Assembly (NCBI GenBank): GCA_030770545.1
Contig: CM061107.1
Location: 6,040,001-6,104,000, forward strand
Direction: 5' to 3'
Length of the DNA: 64,000 nucleotides
Source: Macropodus opercularis
Lineage: Eukaryota > Chordata > Actinopteri > Anabantiformes > Osphronemidae
Both the position numbers and the translations under genes were made by a program. Of the stretch, positions 26,201-39,300 are shown one piece after another (position 1 is the first letter of the stretch; each line of letters opens with the position of its first letter). The notes under the pieces were generated by a model, which was not told the DNA's origin, made no database searches, and was given only the letters and a program-made list of their open reading frames with translations.

Positions 26201-29200
26201 TGAGCTGATTCCGGGCACAACAGTGGGAACGCTGTCCAACGACTCAGGCAATGTGATCCAGCTCATTCTGAAGGCGTACGCTGTAAGTGCTGCACCAAGC
26301 TAGACGGTGTTTGAAGGGATGACACACACGCCCACAGCGTCTGAGTCATGCAGACGGTCGAGGTGTGAAGCCGACCGAGTGCCGGCGGCAGGTCACTGTT
26401 TCTGAAACCACAAAGTCTACACGCAAGCGCTGTGAACTGAAACCGACTAATGATGACTGCTGAACGACATCATTTTCCGATTTTTGTTCTCCCACACCTC
26501 AAATGTGACCTGTTTTCCTTTGTGGCCAGAAAATCCGGTCTAAGGTAGAGCTGGAGCTTCAAGGCGTCCCAGAGGAGCTGTCCTTGTCGTTTAATGCCAC
26601 CTGTCTGAACGGAGAGCTCATCCCTGGCCTCAAGTCCTGCTCTGGACTCAAAATAGGCGACACAGTAAGTTCAGGAGGACTTTATTTCACAGGTAGTGGT
26701 CTGGTCTGAGGCCAGAGAAGAGTCATTTACCCCAGTGCTAGAATCACTTGAGTGTTTTCATATTTTCCCATGTGTATTTCCTATGTTCTTCCCAACTATG
26801 GAAACTAAGAAACAAACTCGGCCTTGAGACAAATCCACAACAAGCATCACTGTGGAGGGGTGGTGCAAAAATAACGCTTTAGTTACTTCCCTGTGCTTTT
26901 TTCCAGCTTCTTTTTGGTCTTGTTCCATTTTTAATGTAGGATTTTCCAATGTGTAAAAAGGGGACGTTTCATTGTCAGCGTTTGTCTTTCGGCTGCACGG
27001 AGAAAACGTCGTCTTCTTAAATCCCCGTGCCCCTCTTTGCATGTTTTCTTTATCACTGCTTCACTGGCTCTTTGCCTCCATCTGTTCTCCCTCCAGGTGA
27101 CATTTTTTGGCTTGCACAGATTTCTCTCTCTCATTCTGCCTAATCTCCTTTTATTTTTCCATATATGGTCGTCTCCAGATGTAGTAACTGCCCACTTTTG
27201 GACATTTACCAAATTTGGATGCAATGCTGAGTGAACAATTACTACAACTAAGTACATATGGAGACATTTCTGTGTCTGAATGCCTCCATATGCTGAAAAT
27301 ATGATTTTTAATTTTTTTTTTCTTTATTACGTGAGCACAAATAAACAAAGTCTGGTAGATATTGTTTGGTGTCTGGGACCACAAGATCCTGACTTGTCCC
27401 AATCCTCTTTCCTCTCATCCAGGTCTCTTTCAGTGTGGAGGCCAGAGCTCGTGGTTGCCCCAAACAGAAGAAGAAAACCTTCATCATTAAACCTGTGGGC
27501 TTCAAGGACTCCCTCTCCATCACCGTCACCTTCGAGTGTGACTGCAAGTGCCAGGCTAAAGCCCAGCCCAATAGCCCCAAGTGTAACCAGGGCAATGGTA
27601 CGTACGAATGCGGCATCTGCATGTGCCACCCCGGGCGCTTGGGATCGCACTGCGAGTGTGCGGAGGGCGACTATAATCCCACGGAGCAGGATCTCTGCAG
27701 TGGACCTGCCGACTCCGGAGGGTCCCAGTCGACCGTCTGCAGCGGACGTGGAGACTGCGTGTGCGGCCAGTGTGTGTGCCACAGCAGTGACTTTGGGAAA
27801 GTGTGGGGCAAGCTGTGCGAGTGCGATGACTTCAACTGCCTGCGCTACAAGGGAGAGCTGTGCTCGGGTAAGACCACGCTGCCGTTAAACAGGCAGACGT
27901 TACACAATGTACGCGCATTTTAAAAGCTCAGCGTAAACATTGTGAGTCTGTGGTTCAGTTCGTGGAATGTGTGTCAGTCTTCACAGCTCTGACTCGCCGT
28001 CCACCTCATCTGGGACGAATTACCTACAATAACTCGCTCGCTCCCTTCTGCCCAGGACACAGCTCCATTCAGTGTAAACATATGGTGCGGTGTGTGTGCA
28101 CCGTGTGTGTGCGTAGGCTCTGGTTGTATATTTGTACCAGTCGAGGCCAAGTTCAGGATTCACGCACAAAGGAAGTCTCCCCTGTCAGAAGGGACTCTCA
28201 GTTGCGGTCGAGACTTTTAAGCAGCGGGAACGACTTTGGGTTTGGTAACAGTCAGGAGCTACAATCTCGATTTTCTTCCTCTTGTTGTGTTTTAAAGGAG
28301 ACAGTATGTCATGGAGTCAGGCGAAATGATGGTAGTCTAGTGCTCGTAATTGAGTAATTCTGGTCTGGGATCAGCTGTGTAACAGTAGGTGTTACACAGC
28401 GTCACCGCAGTGTCAGGTCTTTTAAACGTGAACATCCTTAAAGTCAGACTAACAGGACAAACGTGACACAGGTTGTTCTTCTTCTAATCTAGCTCCGATC
28501 CAACTCTGTGATTAGAAAATGAATCAGCGCTTGATTTATGATTTTAATTGCCTATTAGATAGCCCACTGCCACTGTCTTTCATTGCATCACTGCAGCTCT
28601 TATTTCAGTGTTGCTCTCACAGAGAAATGTTTTGCTGTATTCCCAAGAGCCCATAGATTAACATGAAAATACCTTTGTGCTTACTCAATGGCTGGTGTGG
28701 TGTAATAAGGCTAAAAATAAACCCCATGTTTGGTCAAAAAGAGCCATGTGGGAGAGGACTGGTGTTGTTGGAGTCGAACCTCATCTGTTGTTGTTGAAAA
28801 ATGTTATTCGGTGCCACGATCATTCCTTCTTGCTCTGAACAATAATCTAATTAGAAGCCAGTGGTCCTGTGGTCAGGTGGGCATGGCAGTTCACGGTGAA
28901 GCTTGTGTTTGCTCAGACTATTCTGAGCAGCTTCCTGTCTCATTGTTTATCTGGGGATTGTTTGGCAGAGATTGGCCACAGTGTTTTCTGCGTTGTCACT
29001 CATGGACACACACACACACAGTACGCACACACACACACAGTACGCACACATGCAGCCAAAAATAAAAGTTCCAGACACCACAGGCACAAAATGACATGCA
29101 CTGTAAGTACTGTGGTTTTATTTGTTTGGCAAAATTAACCTTTTATGTGAACAACAGGAAGTATTTACGCTGCGTAGCTGAAATTCTAGGTGTTTACAGT

Positions 29201-32200
29201 AAAAAGTGACTGATGACTTGAAATCTTGACTTATTACCTAATAAAAACTAGAGTTCGTCCTTGTACTGTACTGATATTCAATATTTTATTGAATATTTCA
29301 ACAGAAGTAACTGTAGTAAAATGAAACCTGTAAAACCTCCATGTCCGTTTTTAGTGTTGGCTGACGTTAGCGCAGCAGAAATCAAAGTAAACTGATCTCC
29401 TGTGTGACAAAGGCTTGTAGGTTTGTGGATAATTTACTCATAACCCCTTAACAAGTAGTGGTTAGTCTTTACAAAGTGGTGCTCAACCCCCAAACATTGT
29501 TCAAACCCACAGAACTTTATTTTAAACTCAAACAGAGAACCCATCATTTCCAAACACACCACATGTTAAGATGGGTGCTTTGTAAAATGAGTCATGATCT
29601 TCTATGAATTAATGACGCCATTAAAACCAGCTGACTTTCTAACCATCATCTCATCAGACCAGTGAGCTCAATTATAGCCTCTTGACCCTCATCCCTCCTT
29701 CCCTCGCAGGTCACGGCGTGTGTAACTGTGGTTTCTGCCAGTGTGAACCGGACTGGCAGGGCGAGAACTGTAACTGCTCCAGGCGAACGGACACCTGTAT
29801 GTCCAGCTTGGGCCTCCTGTGCAGTGGGAGGGGCCAGTGTGTGTGCGGCGCCTGCGAGTGCACACAACCCGGTGCATATGGGGCCACGTGTGACAAGTGT
29901 CCTACCTGCCCTGACGCGTGTACCATGAAGAAGTGAGTGGGCTTATACAGTAGAAACTCAGGTTTGGTTGTATGTGGTGCTCTGACGTCTGCTTTCCTTC
30001 TTAAAGAGAGTGTGTGGAGTGTAGGCACTTCAAGAGGGGCAAGCTGTTTGAAGACAACACCTGCTCTCGAATCTGCAAAGATGACGTTGTGCTTGTCGAT
30101 GAATTAGGTGAGATGCCAGCTGATCGAAATAAGACTTTAAATATTGGCACCACTCCCTGCTTAAAGATAATTATAGTCACCAAATTTCTCAAATGGTAAG
30201 AGGAGGAACGATCCATTGGAAGGATTCTATTCATACATTTGAAACTGTTCTGTGTCACTTTTGTTGAACAGCGGGAGCTGTGGCAACAAGTAGCAATTAC
30301 GGGATTAAGGTAAATGCTAAAACAGTAGCACAAGACAAGATGCAATAAAGTCAGTAAGAACAGTCAGACCAGCCTTTAGCTAAATACAGAGTTAGGCAAC
30401 AGCCTGTTTTATTGTTTAAAATATCATTTTGCATAAAAGAGGAAGAATGAGCTTAATGCCAAAGTCAAGACCAGCTGGAATAAATTGCAATACTAGTTTA
30501 AATCTCTCATGCTGCTGTTTTAAAGGAGGCGTCACTCAACCCCAAAAGCAAGAGATATTAGAAATATTAGTAGTATAAGTAGTTGATGAACTTTTGTCTT
30601 GTAGTTTTCCACGACACGAATGCTGTGAACTGTAGTTACAAAGACGAGGACGACTGCGTGGAGCGTTTCCAGTACTATGAGGACAGCAGTGGCAAGTCTA
30701 TCCTGTTTGTCATCAAAGAGCCAGGTGGGATTCAATATGCTACTACCTGGTAGACAATTATTCAAAGCTGGGCTGATTACCATCTGAACAAAATCTTTAT
30801 CTTCTTATTATTATTAAGATGCAGAATAAATGTGTTTCTTGCTTGTTTAACTAGACAAATTTATCATGTGGTGTTTTCCAGTGGCCAAATTGTGATTAAA
30901 CTTCAATAAATTATGCAGACAAATAGAAAACAACAACAAAAAATACAGCAAACAGTGGACATTATATCTATAACCATAGTAGTTTTTGCATTTCTGAAAC
31001 CCAGTGTCTCTGGGCCCGTGCTCTTCATCTGCTTGTTAACTGGCCATGTAGAAAGTGTGTAGGGTGGTAAAACAGCCTTTATTGGCTAACAGTGCCCGCA
31101 GAGAAAATGTGTCTCTCGGTCTGCCTTTAATGAATGTGTGTGTTCAATTTAGGCTCATGTGGGTAACAGAGAGGTACAACAAAATTTGCCTTGAACACGG
31201 TGCACCCTGCCGTGTCAAAGAGGGCTGTAAAGAGCTGCTCAGCTCCTCTAGGAACCTGCTGACTCTACAAATCCTCCAGAGGAAAGCAGGACAGGGAGCG
31301 AAAGAGGAGACAACGTAAGCAAAAGACAGAGAGAACATGGAGAACTCCAGCATTTAAAGGAAGACAGAATGGCAAACTAACAGCTCATATGGAACAAGTT
31401 ATGTTGCAGAAATAAGCATGTAGCCTAATTATGCAAGATTATTTATTACCGAACTTACAAAAGGACTAAGAAGACACATCACTAGAGGCTATAACGATCA
31501 AAAGGGTCAGCTGAAAGCAAGGAATGAGGAAAGAGGAAGAGGAGGAAACCTTTGATGTCAGCAGTAAAACTTGGTTTCACTAGGTTAACCAGTGTCCACG
31601 TGTCCACTGCCACTCAAGAGTATGGACACAGCGTCTTCTCCGGTGATTTCCCCTTATTTGTATTAACACTTTTCAATTCACAGACTGCTGTGCTGTGTTT
31701 TGCATTCTTCATGGGATTTAGATCAGCGGTTGTACAGAGGGAGAAATAAACGTGTCCAAACCGGTAGAGTATATGTAAAATATGCAGAGATCTAAAATCC
31801 TTGGAAAAGACTTCCATGAATCAAGCTGAATACCCACTAAACTCTACAGTGTGGAAAAGCACTGAGAACCAACTAAGCCTGGAAACTCAAGGCCAAACTA
31901 ATTGCAGTTTTGAAATGATGGCTTGATTTCTCCCTGAACCTCCCAATATTAAACGATCGTGAATTTGAGAGCATGGCTCATTGCTCCGTAAGTTTATTCG
32001 GAAACATGTTTGGTGGTTAATTTGGGAAACGATTTTCCGGAGCAGCTAATGGTGGGAAAAATTAATAAGTGGAGCACAACAAGCGATGTGTCACTGCCAT
32101 GTTGTGCATAAAGGCTTCATGTTAATGATTCAGGGGAAAAAAACTACTGTCAGGCATCTATTACACACTATTCCTGAAACTGTACAAGTCAGACACAAGT

Positions 32201-33310
32201 TGTGTTTTGCTCAGCCTCAGTGAGGGTTTGGAGATTTGTGGCCCAGCTGTGGGACGTCACTGTTCTGGTGTTTAAACGTCCTGTTGCTCTTGGTTTCATT
32301 CCTATCCACTGTAGCATTTAGCAGAGGAATGAGTTGCAGCAAAGGCATTAAATCCATGTGAGTGAACGATGAAACGAGGAGGAAAGCGCTGTTATGAAAT
32401 CAGACTTCCCCTGTCGTCCTGTCTGTTTATTGTGCTATGGTATCTCTTTACCATTCCCTCCTTCCATTCAGACTGCCCCAAGGGTCCAGACATTTTGGTG
32501 GTGCTTCTGTCGGTGGCAGGAGCCATCTTATTCCTCGGCCTGGCAGCTCTGCTTATCTGGAAGCTGCTGGTCACCATCCACGACAGACGGGAGTTTGCCA
32601 AATTTGAAGAAGAACGCGCTCGTGCTAAGTGGGACACGGTCAGTAAATTCAGCATGAAGTGGCCCAATACTACCCTTATACTATACTATATATTTGTTTA
32701 AGAATAAAAGAGTAACGCAAAGCACAGTCAGCCTTCACGATCACAATTTGTTCTGGTGCCCTTGAGTTCCTCGTTAGACGTTAAACACACAAGATGCCTA
32801 CTGATTCACATATGCACACAGAAGGCCACACAGGCCGTTTTTCGCTCTCATTATCTGATGAAGATTTGTTTTATTATTTTTGTGGCATGCTGTTCCTCCC
32901 AGAAGAACAAAAGGCTGCCAGCGGAAGGGCTGGGCTGAAACCTGCTAACACTAATTAGCCTTTACTGGTAATAGGCTTCTTTATGGCCCCAGAACTCACT
33001 GAAATCCCACTGGCCTGAAGCTGCAAAGAATCATGGGAGTTTTAAGATGCTTGCTGAGTAAAAGTTGTGAAAACATGAACTAACACGTACAAGTCTGAAA
33101 TATAGACATTATTCTGTACTTTAGTCTGCATTTTGAAAATAAGAGTATTTTGCTGTGGCTTGAGATTGTGAGAAGGATGAAATATGTTGCATATTCATTT
33201 ACCTCAAGGTAACGTGTGTTTTGTGTGTATTTGATGAACAGGTGCATAATCCTCTCTATAAAGGAGCCACCTCTACCTTCACAAACATCACATACAGAGG
33301 AAAAGACTGA
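23277..33310 (+). CDS. itgb3: Integrin beta-3
   Basis: Beta subunit of cell-surface receptors for RGD ligands (alphaIIb-beta3, alphaV-beta3). Fifteen coding exons: 23277-23349, 23593-23678, 24007-24202, 24295-24547, 24951-25113, 25246-25407, 25494-25589, 26193-26282, 26530-26664, 27423-27867, 29710-29932, 30007-30107, 30605-30724, 32472-32638 and 33242-33310. They total 2,379 nt (792 aa; human is 788) and every phase agrees. Order: signal peptide; PSI domain (CKQCLAVHPGCAWC); betaI domain with the MIDAS D143-x-S145-x-S147; specificity loop C201-C208; cysteine-rich EGF repeats (exons 10-11); beta tail; transmembrane helix about 722-744; cytoplasmic KLLVTIHDRREF with NPLY (773-776) and NITY (785-788). 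The tail STFTNITYRG identifies beta-3 rather than beta-5. Teleosts often keep two copies (a and b); I cannot say which this is. Confidence 0.96.
28999..29048. repeat. Interrupted (AC)n repeat
   Basis: Runs of AC separated by GTACGC words in the itgb3 intron between coding exons 10 and 11 (27868-29709). Nothing else of note was seen in that 1.8-kb intron. Confidence 0.85.
30725..32471. other. itgb3: itgb3 intron 13 (1.7 kb)
   Basis: Lies between the beta-tail exon and the transmembrane exon. I see no extra exon or mobile element. Confidence 0.7.
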
Positions 33311-35640
33311 TGCTACTGAACAAGAATGAATTCATGCATTTTACTGTCCTTTGTTGGAAAGTACCAAATAATGTGCAGGTCTCTACTGTCACAAGACAAT
33401 CAATAATAATTATTTGTGTAAATATGTAGAAATGTGGGGATTTGTCATAAACATTCATTATACACTGATAACTTATTGTTTGTGTGATTTATCGTTACTC
33501 TGCAGAACCTGTGACTTGGCATGAACTGAGAGGATTATTTTTTACCTTTGGTTGTGGGGGAAAAACCCGAAAACAACGGGAAGCAAACAATTCTGGACTA
33601 AAAAAAAACCTCCCTGCAAAGTAAATCCAAACTTTCCACATGGGTGCATGACACTAAGGCAAAGCAGGAAGATCATGTGGGTTCAAGGGTCCTTGACATT
33701 AGTAGAAACTCAGATAATGTGCAACAAAAATAACATCACTTGCTGATTCCAGTGTTGGGATTTTTCCGGGGGTGAGTCACTGTGTGGGTACAGCAGGATA
33801 AAGTCATTCAGTCATGAAGTGGTTTAGGGTAAACTGATAATTGGTGCTTTCTAGTTTCATTGTGAATCACTATAATGTTACTAATGGTCTGTTGTTACCA
33901 AAACACACCGACGTCACTCATTCTTTTTGATGACGAGCTGTTCAACCACAGCACCAACGACTGACGTGTAAAACATTTATTCTTTGCGTCTTATGTCCAG
34001 TGATATTGTTTTTCACTTTTCACTGCCTGTTTTGCAGCCTGTTTGTGACAAATACACTCATAAGTACTTTAATGGCAACAATTATGTTTTAACTAATCAG
34101 CAAATTTAATTAGTAAAACAAGCAGCAGCCAGACATGCTCTCACTGACGGGTGCAGTGCTCTGCTTCCATCTACTGGACTCCACCTGGAAGTGATTGTAG
34201 TAGTGAATTGTGACTACTACACTGTCTGTGCAGTTGGTGTTGGTTTGAACTCTGCTGTGGCTTCACTGTTTCTAATTATATCATTTGGATCTAGTGTTGG
34301 TAACATGAACAGTCTGTCAGTAGGACAGTAGATCCACTGGAATTCATCATGACTATACAGGAGATTGGGCTGATTTTTAATTATAGGCCATTCGTGTCAC
34401 TTGTTCAGCTGATACTGACCATGTAGCTACTGGGATGATCCAGATGGGCCAGTTGATCATGTCCAGTGAAGGGGACACCTGAGTTACAGCCGGAGCAGGA
34501 GTATGTACTGTGGTATGGTTGTATTAAGCCAGACCCTGAAACTAACAGCTGCTCACATCATCTTCGCCAACACATGGCCACAAGATCTTCACAAGTTTCA
34601 GCACAAACAGGATGCTTTGAATGACAGCTGCTAAAAACAACGCACCAGGCCACCGGGGATCACGGACCGGTCCAACACGTGGCCACTAAAGCCGACGTTA
34701 TCTCTGCCACTGTTTATTTGACAAAACATGCAGCATCTGGGTTGTAGTTGTTTTTCTATAACACTTAATTCATTCAAATGGAAATTAGAAACCTTACGTA
34801 GCCGGCGTGGAGTTGTGGCGTGAACGGCTGGGCCCCCACAAATTATGGGTGGACGCTCCGGATGGTTGTGACTTGAGGAGTTTACATTATCTGTGTAACT
34901 AGCGGATGGAAAGCATCACATAAAGCCATCCCGGGAGCCCTGCACGGCCTTGCGGCGGGGTTGTGATCTTTAATTGACACCCTAAGAATGAACTAGAACG
35001 AGGAGGCCGAGCTCCAGGTGCACATGTTACATCGATGACAAAAGAAAGAGCGAGTGCAGCAGAAATGTGACAACATCTGTCAAGAGGCTTTAGGGCGCTG
35101 ACAGCTCCAGGTTTGCCCGTGCAGGGGAACCAAGGCGGACAAGGAAACCCCGAGGATCAGGGCCTCCTGTCCGGATGACACCAGCAGGAGCCGGCCACGG
35201 GGCTATCTGTAGCTAGCGTTAGCATTAGCGTTAGCTAGGCTAACACACGTCTTAGATGAATACGAAACAACGTTAACACACATTTTAAATGGGGACCTTA
35301 AGACGAGCAACTTCATATGATGCGTGTGGGACTGGGAACCGTTGAGGAGTTTGCTGTCACTGGATGGGTGGACAACAGCTTTTCTACGACTGAAAGTGAC
35401 GGTAGCTGCACAAGGCTCTCCAGGTGAAGCTTCTGGAGCAGCTTGTTAGCTTAGCCCGCTAGCTAGCTAGCGAAATTACCTGGCTAGCTACTTCATGTAG
35501 CGTTAACTGCAAACTAACCTGTTAGAAACTAGATTTATCGCAATAATCTGTTGCTGTGTAGAGATCGTGTGTAACGTAAATTAGCATATATGTCTGTGCA
35601 TTGTCTTTTCTCCTGAATATTTTAATTAGCTTAATATGTA

Positions 35641-35678
<38 letters not shown>

Positions 35679-36311
35679 CTAGTTGGTTGGCATTAGCTAA
35701 GGCTAACCGAGTTAGTTCCTATTACTTAATAACAGTGTTATAGAGGTTGTTCCACTAATCGCATTAAAGTCAGGTTATCTGAAATGTTGGCTAATGTTAA
35801 TAAATAAAACAACGAATCCTTGGCATTGTCACATAACTTAGTCTTAGAGTTAACTGCTTTTTCTTTCCAGTATTGTTTTCATTAAAATGTTAACGTGGTT
35901 GTCTGGCAAAATACAGTAAGTTTAGCTAATATTTGCTCAGGGAAAACGATAATGCTGTTTATTGTTGTTTGGTTGTTTTTTATATATATATTTTTCACCG
36001 AGACAAAATATTGCATATGTGCCTTTAGATGACTTTATATGTGGCTGAAACTACCTCATGGCGAAAATGGTCGTTTTTTTAGCATGACATAGGTTCGTAA
36101 GAGAAGAGGAACTTCAGTGCATATGTGAACACGAACTGGGGCAAAAGATGTAGCTCACTGACTTAAAACATCCCCAGGCTTCAAGATGGCTTACATTGTT
36201 TTTTTAATTGATTTTTAGCTCCCTTGCACCAGTATCCTACCATGTGACAGTGACCCAAATCGGCTTGGGCAATAGTTTAGTGTTTTATTCACTGTTGGCG
36301 TCTCCCTGTAG
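33311..36311. other. itgb3 3' UTR, intergenic DNA and tlk2 promoter/5' UTR region
   Basis: The first part is AT-rich with no single clear AATAAA for itgb3. From about 34800 the sequence is GC-richer and contains TAGC-rich words (35205-35240 and 35447-35500), then a TA microsatellite. A possible non-coding tlk2 exon could end at the CAG/GTGAAG donor at 35423, because only 2 nt of UTR precede the first coding ATG in its exon. The exact start site is unknown. Confidence 0.4.
35637..35678. repeat. (TA)n microsatellite
   Basis: Nearly pure alternating TA of about 40 bp in the proposed first intron of tlk2. Confidence 0.9.
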
Positions 36312-36313
36312 GC

Positions 36314-39300
36314 ATGATGGAAGGACTTCACGCTCAGGCGCTGAGCCTGGACCCACGCAGGCAGGAGCTGCTTGAGGCTCGCTTCACTGGAGCCGGCGTG
36401 GCCAAGGTTGGCATGTCTCAATATCTGAATTGTTTGTTATTAAAACTATTAATGTTTATTCAGATTACACATTATGTGATGTTACGTTGTTTTTGGTCGA
36501 ATAAACGAGAGATTCTTTTTATTCAGACTTCATACATTTGCCAGTTACAGGCCAAACCTCACTGTTATGTTAATAGAAGCACAAACAGTTCTTCAGCTAT
36601 TTTATGTTAGTGCACCTATATTTCCAGAATTGACCAGCACTTTTTTCAGGCTTTCCCTCGGTGGAATGATAAGGTTTTCATGAGGTAAAGCTAAAACAAC
36701 ACAAGCTCTGTCTTGGCTGAGATAGGAACTGACCAGCAGCTCCTTGTTTGATTGGGAATGAGTGACACTGAAATGGCCCCGCAGCTGAATCTCACAGCAT
36801 GGACTGCGTACTGTGCTGCAACCCTGCAACTGAACTGGCCATTACAGTGCGGGGTGCACATTTGAGAAAATGCCAGTCTCTGAGAAAGCAGTCACCCCTA
36901 GTCATGCTCTGATCTATAGTGTGCTCTGAAATAAATTGAGTCCACTCGCTGTGGTGTAAATATATTGTAGCAAATGTAGTGACGACGTAGGTTAACATAC
37001 AAGAATTTGCTATGAACACCATCGGGCTTTGTAGCTCTATGAATTAGTTGGTAACATTTAGACAAATAAGGTATGTTCACCTCTGGACATTTGAGTTTAT
37101 TTTTTGAAATCTAAAGAGAGGCCCTAGTGTATAGTTGTAGTCACTACTCTTTGCTGAAGTATCACATGACTCTGTCTCACTTTTTGTTTTCCAGAGTTCA
37201 GTCAACAGTGAATCATCCAACCATTCGCTGTGTAGTGCGGGTTCACTCAGTGACAAGGAACTGGAGGTTGGTTGTGATATCAGGTGCATGTGCATGCATG
37301 TGGGGGGTGACTTGTTCTAGATTCATTAAAGAATCTGGAATGACCTGATAAAACAAAAATGCAATGTATTCGTCGATCATTTTGTTAGTGTTGTTAATCA
37401 GAATAAACCTTATGCTGTGACGATCTCCTGCTCTTTTCAGACACCAGAGAGGAGAGCCAATGACCAGAGAAGTAGGAAGAGAAAAGGAGATATGTATGAC
37501 AGCAACAGCCAGGGTACGTCCAACCCATCTACTAAAGCAGAAACGTCTCTTAATGTCATTAATGTGCTCTGTGTCCTCCATCTTCATCACAGCTGTACTC
37601 TTTGCTCTAAATATTCATGCTTAAATGTTTCATCTGATAACCTATGTAATACCTTTTAGTGGTTTGCTATGTTCCTAAACATACAAATGAATAGAATCAA
37701 ATGATTTGTCCCCTATCACGTGTTTTCTGTTCTGTAGGAAAAGGAAGAGGCCACAAAATAAGTGATTATTTCGAGGTTAGTCCTGTCTAATGCATTTGGT
37801 GAAGCCACTTTCAGACTGTAATGCTATGCCTCACACATTACTTTAATAGTTTTTTCTTAAATAACAATTCTCTCCACTTTCTCTCTGTCTTGCTCCTATG
37901 CTGGTATCATCTAACTTGTAACTAGTTTGCTGGTAGCAGTGGCTCAGGCACTAGTCCTGCTCGAGGCATCCCCACTCTGGTTCGCTCCTCTCCTCAGCAC
38001 TCATTGTCTAACCCTCTGGTAAGTAACAGCATCAGTCTCCATAGCTTCATCCCTTCTGCTCTGCCCTTTTTTTTGCTTGTATTAGATTCATTTCTACGTA
38101 GGTGTGTATTTCCCTTTAGCATCATAGTAATTGGGTGGGGATCTTAAGGCATGTAGCTCTCAGTATAGATTATTAGCAGTGCTGATGGTTTCTGGTGTTA
38201 TTCAGAGAGCAGTGAGCATGTTGTGTAAAATTGGTGCCTAGATTTTCTATATATGCTGCTGCAGTTAATGTATTAATCAATAAAATAGCAATGTTCATAA
38301 TAAAGAATGTTTTGTCACCTGATATTATGACTAAACACATTTCTCCTGCTTCTTAATGTTATTGCTGTCTACATTGCATAACGTTTTTGCTTTGCTCTTT
38401 TCTGTCTATGGGGAATGCAGTGTCAGCACAGCAGTCCTTCATCCACAGGCTCAGCCCACACAGACTCTTCATCTTCCAGCTCGGTTAAGACAGCTCCCGC
38501 CCTCTTCTGCTCACACAAAGCCACGCAGGTAACTGACTGATGGACCTGGAGTTCCACACCAGCTGTTACCTGCACTATTTTCTCAGTATAATGGTAGAAG
38601 CAGCTTGGGTTCATTTTGGGTTATAGCATACTTTGCACCTGACTCATGAGCACACAATGTTTAGGGATTACACAACTTTACACTTTTTAGCTGGCATTTC
38701 ACAAACAAGTCACAGATCTAAGTGTCCTGACAAATTACATTCATTAAACCAAAAAGGTTAACATTCGGAATTCCTGTCTAATATACAAAGTTCTACTAGC
38801 CTAATTGTAATAAAATGGGGAAGTTCTATCACCAAAGAGTTCCAAATCTGAAGATAGCTGTTTAAATATGGTTTGATCTTTCCCAGTCAGAACTGACACT
38901 GCTGAAACTCAAAGCACTGGAGAAGAGCAAGAACTCTGACCTGGAGAAGAAAGAAGGGAGGATAGACGACCTGCTGAGAGTGAGTAAATATGAACATATT
39001 CACAAATCTTCTTCATCATCATACATAATGTGATTGTGAACTTTCAAATGTCTACAGTTTGAATTACATATGGTGTTAATGTCAAATGTCAGTTGCGTCA
39101 TGTCAATCTAAGATCAAAGTCTTGACTCTGAATTAGATGTCAGAATTATCCTGTATGTTTTGACAGGCTAACTGTGACTTGAGGAGGCAGGTAGATGAGC
39201 AGCAGAAGATGCTGGAGCTCTACAAGGAGCGGCTGAACAAGTGTGTGACCATGAGCAAGAAACTGCTCATTGAGAAGGTGGGTGGACAAATGCACACATC

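Noticed and set aside
23277..33310. Assignment as integrin beta-5
   Set aside because: The cytoplasmic tail (NPLYKGATSTFTNITYRG) and the beta-tail segment are of beta-3 type; beta-5 has a different ending.
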